From assembly GCA_022560025.1 (NCBI GenBank), contig JAFISE010000087.1, forward strand, positions 1-64,000: a DNA stretch of 64,000 nucleotides, written 5' to 3'. The DNA comes from Stagonosporopsis chrysanthemi. Lineage: Eukaryota > Ascomycota > Dothideomycetes > Pleosporales > Didymellaceae. The translations under genes and the position numbers were made by a program. Below, in pieces: positions 35,716 to 46,217 of the stretch (positions are counted from its first letter, which is position 1; every line of letters begins with the position of its first letter). The notes beneath the pieces were generated by a model. That model saw only the letters and a program-made list of their open reading frames with translations, did no database searches and was not told the DNA's origin.

Positions 35716-37292
35716 AGCAGATCCTGTGACAATTTGCGATTCATCAATGTTCGTTCCACCTTCGATGATTGTAAGGTGGTGGTGGCACGAGTGTCAAACC
35801 ACGCATCTGGATGATGTTAGTGGTTGTCAAGCCCACAGTTTGCAATAGCGCACGATAAATGGAATACAGCGAAGGCTATCTATGCGATCATAGTATCTGC
35901 GATGTGACATGTAACAAGCAGAAAGAGGTATTGTTTCAGCCTATGTTAGCGTAACCTCCACATAGGTATAACTGCCACTCGCAGCCTCTTCGCATAGCGA
36001 CAACTACCTGCCTGCCAAACCCACCGAGTCTTCCTTATCGTGACTGCGCGCATGCTCTGCTGCACTTGCAACTGAGAATGAGGACATTCCCGCATGCCAT
36101 TCTATTCCTAGTGTCGATATAAGAGTACCGCGGCTTTGTTACGTTGTGCTGACGTCTCTGGTCAGGTCTTGCTTCGAAGCAAACAATGGTTGCATTTGAC
36201 ATCGGCTAAGAGATGTACCTTGAGAAACCAGTAAGCTTTTCTGTCGTGTGCAGGGGCCACAGGGTAAGGGCTCTTGGCATCATGCTATGATCACTCTACC
36301 TCGGAAGCGCGAGTCAAAACTCCCAAGCTCGCTTGTGCTTCACGAGGGTGTCATGAGTTGCGCGCGGAAAACCACTCATCCAGGCTTACCTGCCCACGCC
36401 CCAGTCTCATCAGTCAAGTACATCTTCTATCGTACTGAACCATGCTCGGCGACATTGACGATTACCCCTTTTCATCTGAGCGTCTGTAAGCGCTGATTTT
36501 CTCCCGCCGCGGCCAGTCCTGTCGGCACCGTTTTCTATATCAAAATTAGACCGAGGACGGTTCTCGCCAGGCATCCTTCAGAACAACGCGCTCAGTCCGG
36601 AGCCGGATAATGTTCACCTTCACTGGACATGCACAGTAGACCGTCTTGACAGGATATACACCAGTATTTGATGCACGGAAAATTCAGTACGACGTGTAAG
36701 CGCCCGGTATCGGCCCATAGTTGTTTTTCGACATCCATCAAAGTCCTGGTGGCCGACCAGCATTGGTGGATCTCACAAATCAGCCATCTGAAACGCCAAG
36801 TTCACAAGCAAACATTGCCAAGCAAGACCTTCCGCCGGGTCCGTTCTGCACACAGCCTCGTAACTGGGGAAGATCTCGATGCGAACGCTCCGCTCAGTGG
36901 TCGCTCAGCGGTGGGAAATGCTGGCCCTGCAGCCTTGGCAAGTCGATTCTGGAAGTGTGGAGTAGATCTTTGATTACGTTCCATGTCCAGGTGGCTAGCC
37001 GTTCCTTCTCGCATATGCAGGTGCTCATTTACGCCCTGCGCAATTTTGCGTTCCTGTCTTGCGTGCATTCGGGCGGGACGGTCTGCAGAGATGAGATGCT
37101 CAATGTAGGGAAGTGCATATATAAAGGGTGGGTAAATATCCACCTATTATCAGTCCACAGTTCATACACTCTTTCTTCACTTCAACTGTTCATTTCACGA
37201 CGATCCAGGAGATCTCGTTGTCACTCGTTGATTGAACAGCCTTCCATACTACTGTATACCTCTCCGTCGTTCGACTCATCCACCGAGCAGAT
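35716..37292. other. Intergenic region and pectate lyase promoter
   Basis: No supported gene. The last 175 bp contain a strong TATA box and a CT-rich leader of the pectate lyase gene. Confidence 0.5.
37118..37125 (+). promoter_or_regulatory. TATA box of the pectate lyase gene
   Basis: TATATAAA, followed by AGGGTGGG, lies about 170 bp before the ATG at 37293. The intervening leader is pyrimidine-rich, as in highly induced fungal secreted-enzyme genes. Confidence 0.6.
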
Positions 37293-38474
37293 ATGAAGTT
37301 CTCTCAAGTCCAACTTGCGGCACTTGTTGCTAGCATTGCCTCAGCGCAGACCCTGAACATCCCCACTCGTGTTGGCGACATTGTATCGCTTCCTTCGCCC
37401 AGTGTTATTACCGGAAGTGAGGACTACGGCAACAAGGAATTCGACCGTGGCCATCCTTGCGACTCCGACGAGGACACTGGCAGTGACAACGCTGTCTTCA
37501 TACTCGAGGACGGCGCTAGCATCTCTAACGTCATCATCGGTGCTGATGCTCTCGAGGGTGTTCACTGCCTTGGTAAGTCCCAACGTCTAACAGCCCTCAT
37601 CTCTCCGAACCTAACTCATAATACAGGCTCGTGCACACTGACTAACGTTTGGTTCCGTGATGTCTGCGAGGACGCCATTTCGGTTCTCGGTACTGGTGAT
37701 GCCATGATCATCGGTGGAGGAGCCCAGGAGGCTGTAGACAAGGTTGTCCAGCACAATGGTATCGGAACCGTCACCATCAAGGACTACACCGTCGTCAACG
37801 CTGGTAAGCTGTACCGCAGCTGCGGTGACTGCACCGGCAATGAGTCCAAGTCTCCCCGTAAGGTCATCGTCGAGAACGTCCGCGCCTTCGGCGTGAAGTC
37901 CGACCTCGTTGGCATCAACTCCAACTTCGGCGATGAGGCTACAGTCAGCGGATCCTGCGGTGAGACTAAGATGGTCTGCCAGGAGTACAAGGGCGTTAAC
38001 AAGGGCGATGGCAAGAGCAGCAAGGTCGACACCAAAGACAGCTGTAAGGGTGCCCAGGGTCTGCTTGAGGCGCTGCCTGCTTGCGGTGCTGGCGAGGAGG
38101 CCCCTGCTCCTGAGTCCCCCACTGCGACCGTCTCTGCGACCGAGCCTTCCATTACCGCTACTATCACCGCCTCAGTTACTGGGGCCGCTGAGGAGGAGGT
38201 CCCCGAGGAGACCAGTACCCCTAGCTCTACCGAGTCTGCCTCTGCTCCTGATGAGACCGAGATTGAGGAGGGTCCCAGCTGCACTGCCGCTCCTGCTCCT
38301 TCCACTCTTCTCACCCTCACCAAGACCTCTGAGGAGTCCACTCCCACCAAGGGCTCGTCCAGCGGTACCGTTGCCCGCTGGGCACGCTGCGGCGGCATTG
38401 GCTACACCGGCCCTACTGAGTGCGCTGAAGGTACATGCATAGCTCTGAACGAGTGGTACCACCAGTGCTCTTAA
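37293..38474 (+). CDS. Secreted pectate lyase PL3 with C-terminal CBM1
   Basis: Two exons, 37293-37572 and 37627-38474, giving 375 aa. The 54-bp GT-AG intron is a multiple of three without a stop, so the unspliced frame stays open. A signal peptide covers about residues 1-18. The PL3 beta-helix domain (about 20-235) shows AVFILEDGASISNVIIG, then GVHCLGSC across the splice, NVWFRDVCEDAIS, IIGGGAQEAVDKVVQHNG and a Cys-rich YRSCGDC. A Pro/Ser/Thr/Glu-rich linker (about 245-340) leads to a C-terminal CBM1 with four cysteines (CGGIGYTGPTEC ... CIALNEWYHQC), which binds crystalline cellulose. The enzyme should cut de-esterified pectin with calcium while tethered to plant cell walls. Very GC-rich third positions suggest high expression. 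Confidence 0.94.
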   Translation: MKFSQVQLAALVASIASAQTLNIPTRVGDIVSLPSPSVITGSEDYGNKEFDRGHPCDSDEDTGSDNAVFILEDGASISNVIIGADALEGVHCLGKSQRLTALISPNLTHNTGSCTLTNVWFRDVCEDAISVLGTGDAMIIGGGAQEAVDKVVQHNGIGTVTIKDYTVVNAGKLYRSCGDCTGNESKSPRKVIVENVRAFGVKSDLVGINSNFGDEATVSGSCGETKMVCQEYKGVNKGDGKSSKVDTKDSCKGAQGLLEALPACGAGEEAPAPESPTATVSATEPSITATITASVTGAAEEEVPEETSTPSSTESASAPDETEIEEGPSCTAAPAPSTLLTLTKTSEESTPTKGSSSGTVARWARCGGIGYTGPTECAEGTCIALNEWYHQCS

Positions 38475-39074
38475 GCGCATCGTGCTTGATGAATGGAGGT
38501 GGTGGTGCTTCGATTCTTGTATAACCGTTGAAACTGTATATAATTAGGCGAAGAAAGATGACTGAATTAGTCAGTGGCTCGTACAAGTGATAAGAAATGA
38601 GTCGGAATAAATCTTAACCACTTCATCTATGCTATGCTCTATTCAACTACATGTCCCGCCTTCATAGGACCCGTTGTGCTCCCATGTACAGCCTACCCAG
38701 GACGCAGGGAGCGAGACACCGGCTGAACAGTTCGTTCTGTATAGGTACGCTCAAGGCCTTTCAAACAAAACTTCCCTTTCCAAGAAACTCTCTTCAATGA
38801 CACATCTCCAGGGCTGATTGCAACAACGAACATCTGTTGCTAAAGTGTGGACATGTAACGACGAGCTGAACATCGGTCACAGCTCAAGCCTAGCACAACG
38901 ACGCATTGGATGCCTTCCACCCTTCCCTCATGCTTAGGACAGCTCGGAGTCAGCGAAAGCTACTGCAGCTACTGACCATACGCCGACATAGATCACAGCT
39001 CTGTGGGGCTATCTCCGACCTGCCCTTGGTTTATGCATCTTATATAGAACGAAGCTGTTGGGCGTTTCTGGCCT
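38475..39074. other. Convergent intergenic spacer
   Basis: 3' regions of the pectate lyase gene (+) and the DUF4385 gene (-). No additional gene was found. Confidence 0.5.
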
Positions 39075-39656
39075 TCATTCATCCTCTTGTTTGACTTCGG
39101 TCTTGATCTTCGTCTTGCACGCCACACTCGGCTTGATGTCCATCTCTGCGTCTTCCTCTTCCTTGATTTCTGTCTTCGGAATCTTCTTTTGTGCCTTGTC
39201 CCACTCCTTCTGCTCTTTCAAAAACTTTTCCTTCTTTGCTTGGTAGTCACCGTGGCTTTTAGCCTTCTCCCAAACTTCCCTGAAAATAGAACTCGCTTCC
39301 AATTTCTCGTCCTTGCCTTCGAAATCATCATCCTTCGCCAATTCCTCGCCCGTGGTCTTGTCGTACTTCCTGCCTCCTTTGTGATTCGCGTACCGCTTTG
39401 CGCGCGTCATGCCCATCTGAAGGAACTTCCGCGACATGTCCATGCCAATAAAGTCGTCGGCGTCGTTATAGGCGAGAAACTTTGCAAAGATCTCGGCTGA
39501 GGATTTGCGTGCGATGGCGGACGTTTTGAAGCGCCAGGCAGGCAAGATCTCGGATTTGTAGGGCTCAAATGTCAATACGCCCATTTCGCCGCGAGCGATG
39601 CGGTATGACATGCGTTGGGCTTTAGTTAGTGGTTTGGCAGGCATTGCGGGAGTCAT
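39075..39656 (-). CDS. DUF4385-type protein, function unknown
   Basis: Single exon, 193 aa from the ATG at 39656 (a second ATG follows at codon 5). About residues 15-105 carry the conserved pattern RIARGEMGVLTFEPYKSEIL, then WRFKT, FIGMDMSRKFLQMGMTRAKR and YANHKGGRKYD, as I recall for the DUF4385 family, which occurs in bacteria, phages and fungi. The C-terminal half is rich in Lys and Glu and probably helical or disordered, with two sites of the sumoylation type (IKEE and VKQE). No signal peptide or membrane segment is present. No biochemical role is assigned. Confidence 0.82.
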   Translation of the reverse strand: MTPAMPAKPLTKAQRMSYRIARGEMGVLTFEPYKSEILPAWRFKTSAIARKSSAEIFAKFLAYNDADDFIGMDMSRKFLQMGMTRAKRYANHKGGRKYDKTTGEELAKDDDFEGKDEKLEASSIFREVWEKAKSHGDYQAKKEKFLKEQKEWDKAQKKIPKTEIKEEEDAEMDIKPSVACKTKIKTEVKQEDE

Positions 39657-40032
39657 TGTGACGAGTCGGATTCTGCAGAGATGTGACAGAGGTACCTAAG
39701 AGACCGCGTGACTTTCGTGTCGCAGCCAGTGGTGTTAGACCTCAGACAGTTTTCGATGACGCACTCATTGCAGAGCCGAGGCACGCGTTGAGGCGCGTTG
39801 TCGCGACTTCGCGTGACATGAACACTGGAGCATTCGATCTCCTTGTTGCGATGTTTCGATACGGTGACCAAGGCTGAGGTCACAACACTGAGACCGTGGG
39901 AAGCACGGAGACGCTGTAGTCTTAATGATCTGTTAAGCAGCCGCGGGATGGCAGCTGGACCCAACGCTCAAGACGTAGAGTATGTAAACACTACCACGCC
40001 ACCTTTGTACGAGAGCACCCAGTACTTTAACA
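39657..40032. other. Divergent intergenic region
   Basis: Promoter space of the DUF4385 gene (-) and the F-box remnant (+). No clear core-promoter element was seen. Confidence 0.45.
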
Positions 40033-40394
40033 ATGCCGTCTGAAACCGCTGTACAGACGCATACACTGCTCCTCCCAGACGTTCTCTATGAGCTCGTGTC
40101 CCACCTTGACTTCCACTCGCTTCTCCGCTGCCAGCGCGTCTGTCGCACATGGGCGTCAATCATATCTCGCTCGCGCGAAGCCCGACACTCTTCCTAGAAG
40201 AAAGCACTGGTCCATTCGATGCTTTCAAGGCCGTAGAAGAGCACTACATAGCCGCAGGAACACCGGCTGCAAGGCAGATACCATCGCAGCGTATACCGTA
40301 CCGACCGGAATTTCGCGCCTTGTTTAACCCATGGATCTTTACTCATGACTGTGAGCCTATCACAGTCGCCGATACTTACGATCAGGGGTTGTAG
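40033..40394 (+). pseudogene. F-box protein remnant with frameshift
   Basis: From the ATG at 40033 one frame encodes an F-box: LLLPDVLYELVSHLDFHSLL followed by RCQRVCRTWASII. It ends at TAG 40195-40197 after 54 codons. The adjacent frame, open from about 40149 to 40394, continues with sequence typical of what follows F-boxes in short fungal proteins (TLFLEESTGPF, then FRALFNPWIF) and ends early. A one- or two-base indel near 40170-40190 would join them. No splice pair explains the switch. The product, even if joined, is only about 120 aa, so it is probably a decaying gene. Confidence 0.6.
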
Positions 40395-40555
40395 GGTGCG
40401 TGTTGTTCCTCCAGACACAAGACAAGACGAAAGGCGGTTGGCGAAGGAATAGCTTCGAATTCTACAGGCACGTCACCAGATATGGCATATACAATTATTC
40501 ATGATGTGAACAAATCCATTATCGGGATCGACAGTGATTAATGAAGAGGTTGCAT

Positions 40556-42959
40556 CTAAGTAACCCACTTCTTTTGCAGACCCCTCCTGCTCCACTGGTG
40601 GCTACCCTTCGAGTCACCCTCCCTGTGCTTTTCCTCGTAAATCTTCTTTGTCAACTGCCTGTACAGGTATTTGCCACCGTTGTTGTAAACAATGCTGTGA
40701 TCGCTGTCTGTGAAAAAAGTGTTCTGCAACTTCTCGGGGGTAACGCGAGCACCCATCAGAAGGTCAACAAGCGCAGCTGAGTTCTGGAAGTGTACGTTGT
40801 CATCACCAGTGCCGTGCTGGATCACAACACCACCGGCAATGTTCTTGAAGCCGGTGGCGTCGTGCACGCGGGACTTGTTGTAGCCGTCGATATTGTCCTC
40901 GGGCAGCTTCATGTAGCGCTCGGTATAGATGGAGTCGTAGAAGCGCCAGTCGCTTACGGGAGCGGTGATGAGGGCGAACGAAATGATCTCATCATCAACC
41001 TCAACAACCTTTGAGGAGAGGTAACCACCGTATGACCAACCGAAGATACCGATGTGCTCGCTATCAACCCAGGAGTTCTTTGCGAGCTCTTTGGCAGCCC
41101 AAATCTGGTCTTGAGCCTCAAGGTCTCCAAGGTTCTTGGTGACGGTGGATCGGAATTCGCGACCCTTGCGTCCGGTACCGCGGTTGTCAACGGTCAGGGT
41201 AATGTACTCGAGCTCAGGGTCAGAAGCAATGTAGGCTTTCCAGTTGAGAGGGCTGAACTGTTTGTGTACCTCCTTCGCATTGGGTCCGCCGTAGGGGATG
41301 AGGATGAGGGGGTACTTCTTGCTGGAGTCGAAGTTAGGGGGCAGGCGCAGCATGGCATCGAGAGTGAAGCCGTCGGGGTGCTCAAGGTCTAGGTAAGTAA
41401 TGTTGGGTAGGTTGTAGGTCGTGAGGTTGCCGTAGAGAGCCTTGTTGTCAACGATGGTGCGGACTGGCTCGGTCGAGTTGATAGAGTAGAGCTCCTGGTA
41501 TGGGACATCGGGTCCAGCGTAGCGGAGAACATAGTAGGAGCCACCCGAGGAGAAAGATGCAGTCCAGAAAGCGGAAACGCTGTCGTCAACAAGCGCCTTT
41601 TTCTCCCCAGTCTTGAAGTTAACAGAATAGACGTGTGACTCTGTGCTGTGGTGCTCAGTAGAGGTAAAGTAGACGAGGCCACGCTTGGCATCGATCTTCA
41701 GAATAGCAAGGACCTCAAACTCGCCAGAGGTCAATGCAATGGGCTCGCCACCGTTGACAGGGAAGAGATAGATGTGGTTCCAGCCGCTCTCATCAGAAAG
41801 GTCAAGGTAGTACTCAGTTCCATTGCCGTAGGTAGCGTTGGCGGTCTGAACAGCACCAAGATAGCGGGTCGCAATGAGGTTCTCGAGCCAGCCATCGGTG
41901 CCGTCACGCTCACGGATAGTCGAAGAAGTACCCGCATCGACATCAATGACAACATACTTTTCAAGATCTTGCACGCGGTTAAAGGCACGGTAAACGACCT
42001 TGCTGTGAGCATCGGTGAGCCAGTTGACCTCACCAATGACAAGGTCATCCTCAGGGAAAGCATCGATTGCAACAGTCTCAACTTCACCGGAGGCCACATC
42101 GAGCAGGTTGAATCCAACGGTGGGGTTCTTCGTGCCGACCTTGGGGTAGCGCAGCTCAAGTTCGCGAGCATAGACAGGAGCCACGTCAGAGTCGTCCATG
42201 TAGTAGGGGATCCGGAATGTGCCGACACCGGTCTCGTTGAAGCTCAAGAAGGCAATCTTTTCACCGTCGGGGCTATACCACAGAGCATAGCGGTCGCCAA
42301 AGATCTCCTCTTCGTACACCCAATCAGGGACAGCGTTGAACCAGTCGGGCCCACCGTTTTCGGTGATCTGAGTGATGTTGCCATTGTTCCAGATGTAGAG
42401 GTTGTTGCCCTTGACAAAGGCAATTTGAGAAGACGAGACAGGGCTCCACTCGGCGTACTGAATGGTACCGTTTGACTCAGAGTCGAGCGAGATAGTCTCT
42501 CCAGTCTCGACATTCTGGACAAGGTAGTCGGCATAGTACGAGTGCCTAGAGACCGTCAGTACCAGCACTTTGAATTTTCGTTTTGGGCGTATCATACCTG
42601 TACTCTTTGGTGTAGTTCACGGCCCACAGGACGTGGCTGGCGTCACCAGATATGAAGAAGTCCCAGTAATCAGCCGGGACCTTTTCGGCGGACAAGAACG
42701 TTGAAGACTCGCCGGTTGCAACGTTCTCGAAAAGGAACGAGCCATCAGCGCCAGTATAAATGTAGTCACCGTCTGCACCAGTGCTGACCCAGCTGAATGC
42801 CCTGGTAGAGGCAGCCAATCGGCCAGGTGCGTCGGTGGTGATGTTGTAGTTCAGACGCAGGGTTGAGTTGCTGCTTCCGAGTGGCTGGTGAGGCTGCCTC
42901 GGGGGGTCAATGGCCAAGATCAGCGGCAGAGCCGCAGCAATGATAGCGAACGAACGCAT
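40556..42959 (-). CDS. DPP4: Secreted dipeptidyl peptidase IV (S9B prolyl peptidase)
   Basis: Two exons, 42959-42598 and 42545-40556, with a GT-AG intron at 42546-42597, giving 783 aa. The first in-frame ATG (42959) opens the signal peptide MRSFAIIAAALPLILA, so this is the secreted form and not the vacuolar membrane-anchored form. An N-terminal beta-propeller with many N-glycosylation sites is followed by the alpha/beta hydrolase domain. The catalytic Ser is in GWSYGGY (about residue 622), Asp in GTGDDNVH (about 701) and His in SDHS (about 737). It should release X-Pro or X-Ala dipeptides from peptides outside the cell. The last 25 residues are basic and Ser-rich, beyond the usual end. Confidence 0.94.
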
Positions 42960-43918
42960 CGTGAGAAACAACACGACTTGCGAGACAAGAGGGGCGTTCG
43001 ATCACGCAAATGCCCGCTGCGGTGCAGCGATTTATGTAGCTCTGGTCGTACATGTCCGACTAATGAGCACCCGATATGCAGCTTCCGGAAGAGGCAGTTG
43101 TCAAGACATTGGGTCGTCGTTGCCAAGAAGCCCAAGCGACCCGGCGCCCGGCTCAGGAAGGCTTTCAACTGGTTTTTTCGTGTTTGCCACAAGATTGCGG
43201 GCAAGTCGCATCATCAGAGAGGAAGGTGCCAGCGACCCGAGCAAGATCGCGTGCGTTGCAAGGCTGTGCACGCAAATCCGGTGTTGGAGGGTGACGCGAT
43301 GGCGGATGGCGCTCTGCTTGATCGCGCAAAGAGTGGCAGGCACGAAAGGCGCTAAAACGTCGAAGCTTCTCTTATCGGTTCCTTCTCGTTCCCTTCTCAC
43401 TGTCGCGGCTCTCTGTCGGGGTCAACTCAATCATATCTGATCGTGCGCGTGTCGGCGAGAACGATGCTGTACGCCGTTCCTTGTGCAAGAGTGACGGGCT
43501 CCCCAAGGGATAGAGCCGTGACACAGCATTGTCAAGGACGTTTCCGACGTCAGCACTTTCTGAATTCTTCAAGAAGGACTTTCACGACGGTCTGCCAGAA
43601 GTGGAACTTAAGGTAAACTCTCAATCAGAAGCACAGCATGATGTGTCGCCGAGAGACCTCCTGTCGATCAGCCGAAAGTGAGATTTACCGAAGACAAACG
43701 TGTTAACGTCGATTTCGCACGAAGATCAAAAACAGTCTAAAGGTCGAAAATAGGCATCTATGAGACATTGAAATTGAGAACTAGTATCGCATTTACGAGA
43801 ACTTATCGATCGAAACAACAAAAGTGATTGCAATTGTGCCCTTTGATCTACTAGTGGACCCTCTCTGGTCTGATCCTCGGCCATCCTGTCACAGTCCTCC
43901 TCTACATACCGCAGGCAC
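42960..43918. other. Intergenic region upstream of DPP4
   Basis: It contains the DPP4 promoter and the 3' side of the next minus-strand gene. Overlapping short frames on both strands (42910-43440) have no domain support. Confidence 0.5.
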
Positions 43919-45559
43919 CTATATGCGCTGGTCTCTCGGAACCGGACATTCTTCTTTTAGGTGGATAGGATGCAACACATGTTTGTTCATCTCTTTCTTA
44001 CACCACTGACATACGACTCTCGGGGCAACCGGACATTTTTGCAAATGCGCTTGCATGTCTGTAGTCGTCTCCTTGCAATTGTTGCACGTTTTGTACGTTT
44101 TCGCTCTCTGTATCTTGCATTCGTGAGAATGCTTCTCAAATTCGTCCCGAGGTACGTTGTTCTTGTTGCAGATTTGGCAAGTCAGTGGCCACTTCTTACA
44201 TGTCGTCTTGTGCTTCGGGAAAATTGAGAACTGGTTACAATAGTGACATTTCCGGCAATTCTTGCTGTGGGTTTTTAGGTCATCTGTGTTTATACCGCAA
44301 TCCGGACATTGTCTCTGAAAACTGAACGAAGAGCTGGGTGGGTTTTGATACTTCTGCGGAATCGCTCGCATCTTCGTTTGATTGCTGCCAGTGTCGCTCC
44401 GGTTTGTCTCGTCACCTACTGGCGCCTTCGACTTTGTGTCCAATGTCTCGACTGCTGGCCCTGGCACATTCTTAGAGTCTGGAATCTCCTTCACCCGTGC
44501 GATGATCCCCCAAGCGTTTGGGGCATTACTTGTGTTGACTCCAAATTTGCTTAGAGATGGCATAGCGTCAGAACCTGATTCTTGGATGTCGGGCCCGGCC
44601 TGGTTTTGAGTCTCTGCATATCCTACCACCGATGGATCACGAGCATTCGCAGCCAGATTGCCGTATGTTTGAAGGGGTTTAGTGTCGGGTTTGGTTGTGT
44701 CCCTGGCCGGCTCGTGGACGAAGGGATCCTGATTTGTGTCTCGCTGCTTGGATTCTTCATCCATCCTATCTTTCTGAGCTGCTTTCTTCTCGGCAGCCGT
44801 CTTCTTGGAGGTTGTCTCTCTGGCGGCCCTCTTGGTTAAATCAACATCTTCCGTTTTCCGCTTCACGACGCTAGTTGCTTCAGTAGTAGCCAGCTCGTTG
44901 TTGTTGTTGTTGTTGTTGTTGTTGTTCTGAGCCTGTTGAGGAGGTTCGTCTAAGGCCTTCTCTTTGTTCGACGGTTGGGTTTCATGATTGATTCCTGGGT
45001 CTGTAATCAGATTCAAGCCTACCTCTGCGAACAAGAACCCCTGCTTTGTGAGTGTGGCACCCTCTTCCGGACTTTGCTTCGGGTCCTCCAAACTTTGCTT
45101 TTGGTGTTGTGGGCTCTGCTCTTTGTATTTTGAGTTTTGCTTCTGGTGTATCGGCAGCACATCATCGTTCAACTCTTCGCTGTCTTGAGATGTTTCGTTC
45201 TCCTGGAATGTAGCGTCTTGTCCCTCATCGTCCTGATCAAACCGGCACTGACCTGGAAGGCAATTGCAGGTACTCGATCCATGGGTCAGCCGTATGACAG
45301 CAGCAAGGAAGGACGGTGGACAACGACCGTCGATATCATCTAACACCTTGGCTGACGGATGCTCCTGCAAACGTACTCCGACTTCTTTGAGTGATAGTTC
45401 TAGTGTGCGTAGAGAATCACTGTACTTCCGGTGCTCTTTGCATCTTCGTAGCCATTGTAAGCGGTGCGCGACGAAGAGTACGAATGGTGCAAGAAAAATG
45501 AATTGTATGACAAAAAATACCCATCTCTGCGGAAACGCATGATCACGAGGCTGGTCCAT
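43919..45559 (-). CDS. Membrane-anchored Cys/His-rich (TRAF-type-like zinc finger) protein
   Basis: Single exon, 546 aa from the first ATG at 45559. One strong transmembrane helix lies near the N-terminus (about residues 12-33, WVFFVIQFIFLAPFVLFVAH). A helical segment follows, then a long low-complexity, charged and Gln-rich region with a run of 10 Asn encoded by a GTT repeat at 44896-44926. The C-terminal 130 residues hold a ladder of CxxC...HxxxC units: CPDCG, HSKNCRKCHYC, CQIC, HSHEC, CNNC, HLQKC, CQWC, HLKEEC. This pattern resembles TRAF-type zinc fingers. The predicted topology puts the zinc ladder on one side of a membrane. No specific family name was recognised and the function is unknown. 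Confidence 0.75.
   Translation of the reverse strand: MDQPRDHAFPQRWVFFVIQFIFLAPFVLFVAHRLQWLRRCKEHRKYSDSLRTLELSLKEVGVRLQEHPSAKVLDDIDGRCPPSFLAAVIRLTHGSSTCNCLPGQCRFDQDDEGQDATFQENETSQDSEELNDDVLPIHQKQNSKYKEQSPQHQKQSLEDPKQSPEEGATLTKQGFLFAEVGLNLITDPGINHETQPSNKEKALDEPPQQAQNNNNNNNNNNELATTEATSVVKRKTEDVDLTKRAARETTSKKTAAEKKAAQKDRMDEESKQRDTNQDPFVHEPARDTTKPDTKPLQTYGNLAANARDPSVVGYAETQNQAGPDIQESGSDAMPSLSKFGVNTSNAPNAWGIIARVKEIPDSKNVPGPAVETLDTKSKAPVGDETNRSDTGSNQTKMRAIPQKYQNPPSSSFSFQRQCPDCGINTDDLKTHSKNCRKCHYCNQFSIFPKHKTTCKKWPLTCQICNKNNVPRDEFEKHSHECKIQRAKTYKTCNNCKETTTDMQAHLQKCPVAPRVVCQWCKKEMNKHVLHPIHLKEECPVPRDQRI
44896..44926 (-). repeat. Trinucleotide microsatellite encoding poly-Asn
   Basis: About ten GTT units on the + strand, AAC on the coding strand, inside the zinc-finger protein gene. 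It is likely to vary in length between isolates. Confidence 0.85.
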
Positions 45560-46217
45560 TTCAGGCGGGTGCAAGCCTGGCGGTGTGGTGTGGCTGAGGC
45601 GAAAAAAACTGATGGAGTAGGTTTTTGGAGCGGGATGCGATACTGGACGGGCCAGGTGGAAGAAGAACAGCAGTAAGCAAGAGCTGTCCCGAAAATTCTG
45701 GTGTTGTCTCCTTTTTGTTGAACGCGCTGGTCGAAATGTAGGAAGTGCGAGAAAGGTTTTGGTGGGGTTTAAATATTACCAGTGAAAGAGACATTCACAG
45801 CCATTGTCTCAGAGGCTTCTTTGTCGCATCGAAAAGCCACATTGACTTCCGTCCTTTGTTAAAACAAGAAACGCAAACGCCCCATTTTCCTCAATGCAGG
45901 ATATCGTCTTTGTCGAACTCTAGCTTGATCACACGCCGATCTCTGGGCAAGTGGTACTGTAGCAAATAACAAGTGAAAGTGCACCTAACATGTCGTAAAT
46001 GGCTCTCGCGTCCCTTACGCTCCTGCCAACAGAGTGGCAACAGTGCGGCAGAGTCGCCCAGACAGTGTCCGCTCTTTCTCTACAGGCAAACAGGCACACA
46101 CGTAATCATGGCCAACTCAGAAGTGCAATCTTCGTGCAGTCCTTCGTCACTCCAGCTCCATCGATAAACCGCGATCAGAGTCACTGACCTCTGGAATTCC
46201 CTCCAACGCATCGCAGG
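45560..46217. other. Divergent intergenic region
   Basis: Promoter space between the zinc-finger gene (-) and the coiled-coil gene (+). A TATA-like TTTAAATA lies near 45769-45776. No gene was seen. Confidence 0.45.

Noticed and set aside
41648..42475. 275-codon frame antisense to DPP4
   Set aside because: It is the complement of a well-conserved coding sequence. Long antisense frames arise from codon bias and there is no independent support.
42888..43440. Overlapping plus- and minus-strand frames upstream of DPP4
   Set aside because: No conserved motif in any of them; one overlaps the DPP4 signal-peptide exon in antisense.
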